From Hyperoodon ampullatus (taxonomy: Eukaryota > Chordata > Mammalia > Artiodactyla > Ziphiidae), in assembly GCA_949752795.1 (NCBI GenBank), contig CATKHW010000011.1, positions 472,096 to 536,095 on the forward strand: a DNA stretch of 64,000 nt, given 5' to 3'. A program made the translations under genes and the position numbers. The notes beneath the pieces are model-generated. The model was not told the origin of the DNA, did not search any database, and saw nothing but the letters and a program-made list of their open reading frames with translations. How positions within the stretch are numbered: the first letter of the stretch is position 1; the number at the start of each line of letters is the position of its first letter. Positions 61,888 to 64,000 of this stretch are shown piece by piece.

Positions 61888-63627
61888 CTTGGCCAAAAAG
61901 GGCGTATGCGTTTTCTCCTGAATATATTCAGGAGAAAACGCATATGCCCTTTTTGGCCAAGTGCATCATTGTCGAAGTTGTGCCCCTCTTCCTGTGCTTT
62001 AAAGGCGATTCCATCGTACCTCTTGAAATCTGTTTCCTGCTATTCTGCCTCGCTTTCAAGTCCGCCTCGTTGCCTTCCCTCAACAGATTTTTGGACGACA
62101 GTTGTCCTTTATTACTCGGCCAGTTTGTGAATTGCTGTGCCCCTGAGCTCCATTTTTCAACTCGTTTTTGGTGAGCTGACCGCAAGTCCAAAATTTTGGT
62201 TCAGGACCTATACTGGTTCCCGGTGGGTGGCTGAGAATTTGGTTAATTCTTCTTCCTGCCGGGAAATTACAGTGATATGTGCCCGTCCAAATGCCTAACA
62301 GCTACTCTCTCATTGTTTCTCCCTCTTCCCTTTCATCCTCTGCCAAATTGGCAACATGTGCGAACCAAGAAGTTAAAGGGGCTCTCTCTCCAAGTTGGGA
62401 GGTTGATAGTAAAGCAGACGGAAAGTCAAACCGGAGCACCAGGAGAGGGACTATTCGTTGAGTTTTAGAAACCTTTCGTATTCACAGTGTGTCCGTTCTC
62501 TAGGTTTCCCGCACATGTTATAGCTGTAGTAATATTCCCTTCAACCTGGAGAGTTCGGACCCATGGAATGGGTGCCATGCATTATTGCTTTAAAGGATCT
62601 GCATTTGCTCACCCAATCTCACCAATCGTCTCAGTCCCAAGTGTCACTCCTTATGCCACATCCAGCTGTCATTGTAGATAGGGTCATTCCAGCTTTCATC
62701 AGAGACCCTGAAGGAATTGTAAAGAATTTCCCAGTTTTTTTTGTTTTGTTTTTGAAATTCCTTTTTATAGTGGGTTTGAGCTGATTCTCGCTGCCATGTT
62801 TATGCCAGTCTAGACACACTTGATTCCCTTACGGAGACATATCAATACATAGGTTTTAAGATTCTTACTAGTCAGATATTTTCCTCTGCGGGAAATATGG
62901 GGTTTTGAGTCCCTTTCACTGAGGACGGTGTAGGTCTTGTCTATTCCATAGTTGGTTTTTGGAACGGTACCTGTGCTTATATCAAACTCTGGTTTTATGC
63001 ATCACCCCACCTCTCCTTCCCCCTTAAGCAGGTATAAGAGTGTTTTCTAAATGTGAGACACTGTTCTCTTTCCTAACTCAGTTCAAGTGTAGCCATGTTT
63101 ACAGGATCTTCATAAGTGATATCTTATGATAAGTTTCTTTTTCTGTGTGACTTATTTCACTTAGAATCATCGTACCTGAATCCACCCATTTTGCTGCTAC
63201 TGGTCTTATGACATTGATTTCATGGCTGAGGGATATTCCATCGTACGTAAGTACCACAATTTTTTGAACCATGTTTATATTTTCTGGGATACTTAAGGTG
63301 TATCCAAGTTGAGGTCCTTGTATGCAGTGCAGCCCTAAATTTTGGGGTCGCTCTGTCTTATTGATTTTCAGTTTTCCCAAGGTATATTCCCTAGACTGGT
63401 AGTGCCCTTGGCTCTGTAGCTCTGTTCTTTACTTGTTTTAGGGAACAGAATGCACTCCTCCAGAGAGGCAGTTGGCAATTTACATCCCGCCCATCAGCAT
63501 AACAAGGCTCCCTGTTCTCCAGGGCCTGTCTTGCCTTTCTCGTTCTTACACATTTTGTGGATGTCCCCTTTGACTGTTGGGAAGTGATACTTCTTTGTAG
63601 TGGAGATTTGCATTGCCCGCTTGCTTG
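61888..63627. repeat. Monomer U36 (1,740 bp)
   Basis: Palindrome 61888-61961 has one CpG to TpG mismatch ('catatgccc'). The L1 tail T-run is 8 instead of 7 (62735-62742), which gives the extra base. Private 'aacatgtgcg', 'gctctctctcc' and 'gtgtcactcc'. Its L1 part shares 'cctttgactgttggg' with U7. Confidence 0.97.
62735..63614 (-). mobile_element. L1 3'-end relic in U36
   Basis: C-terminal frame open at 63099-63380, with private 'TERPQ'. The tail T-run is 8 long. Carries the rare block at 63561-63582 shared with U7. Confidence 0.85.
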
Positions 63628-64000
63628 CTTGGCCAAAAAGGGCGTATGCGTTTTCTCCTGAATATATTCAGGAGAAAACGCATACGCCCTTTTTGGCCAA
63701 GTGCATCATTGTCGAAGTTGTGCCCCTCTTCCTGTGCTTTAAAGGCGATTCCAACGTACCTCTTGAAATCTGTTTCCTGCTATTCTGCCTCGCTTTCAAG
63801 TCCGCCTCGTTGCCTTCCCTCAACAGATTTTTGGACGATAGTTGTCCTTTATTACTCGGCCAGTTTGTGAATTGCTGTGCCCCTGAGCTCCATTTTTCAA
63901 CTCCTTTTTGGTGAGCTGACCGCAAGTCCAAAATTTTGGTTCAGGACCTATACTGGTTCCCGGTGGGTGGCTGAGAATTTGGTTAATTCTTCTTCCTGCC
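63628..64000. repeat. Partial monomer U37 (right edge)
   Basis: Perfect palindrome 63628-63701, then the start of the unrecognised segment. 'caactcctttttgg' near 63899 is private. The array runs off the window. Confidence 0.97.

Larger units (their letters stand above)
1..64000. repeat. Satellite DNA array, ~1,739-bp monomer, 36 full copies plus two partial
   Basis: Every landmark recurs at a spacing of 1,737-1,740 bp, in the same orientation, across the whole window. The 74-bp palindrome starts at 1027, 2766, 4505, 6243, 7982, 9722 and so on to 63628, 37 times in all. Units differ from each other by scattered substitutions and rare single-base indels. There is no inversion, foreign insertion or unique flank, so the array continues beyond both window ends. 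The length matches my memory of the common cetacean satellite of non-delphinid whales, and the L1 relic inside fits a cetartiodactyl. The tandem array is certain. The species and family assignment is inference (about 0.55). Confidence 0.99.

Noticed and set aside
1..64000. Dozens of short open frames of 60-145 codons on both strands as genes
   Set aside because: They overlap each other in several frames, often begin at TTG or GTG, cross the palindrome, recur once per monomer, and change length with single substitutions. They are by-products of a repeated non-coding unit.
1..64000. CENP-B box as in alpha satellite
   Set aside because: I checked the 'ttcg' and 'cggg' occurrences in the monomer (for example 'attcgttgag', 'ctgcggga', 'tgccggga') and none combine at the spacing of the motif. 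A centromeric role is not supported from sequence.

Overview
The whole 64 kb window is one uninterrupted tandem array of a satellite DNA with a monomer of about 1,739 bp. It holds 36 complete monomers plus a partial copy at each end. No unique sequence, functional gene, RNA gene, CRISPR array or prokaryotic element is visible on either strand. Unit numbers U0 to U37 are mine: each unit runs from the first base of a 74-bp palindrome to the base before the next palindrome.

Each monomer has three parts, in + strand order. (1) A perfect zero-spacer 74-bp palindrome. (2) About 773 bp of monomer-specific sequence that I do not recognise. (3) About 879 bp that reads on the minus strand as the 3' end of a 5'-truncated LINE-1: decayed tail, 3' UTR, then the C-terminal coding part of ORF2. 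An L1 relic of this type places the source in a placental mammal. The 3' UTR matches, by eye and memory, the L1 type of cetartiodactyls. The monomer length agrees with what I recall of the 'common cetacean satellite' (about 1.74 kb in most whales, about 1.58 kb in delphinids). A non-delphinid cetacean is therefore my best guess, but it is an inference from memory and not a database match.

The array is layered. The left part (U0 to about U10, 1-18.4 kb) has more private substitutions and most of the length changes. From U11 to U35 all 25 units are exactly 1,739 bp. In that part, shared rare variants recur at multiples of the monomer: 1 unit (U11/U12), 2 units (3,478 bp, U14-U18) and 3 units (5,217 bp, U17-U19/U20-U22, U26-U28/U29-U31 and U32-U33/U35-U36). 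This is young higher-order structure made by unequal exchange or conversion. Many variable sites are CpG to TpG or CpA changes, as expected of methylated heterochromatin.

Nothing here looks like a new gene system. The features worth attention are the palindrome kept in every unit (perfect in 29 of 37 by eye), the capture of an L1 3' end as half of a satellite monomer, and the higher-order repeat structure.
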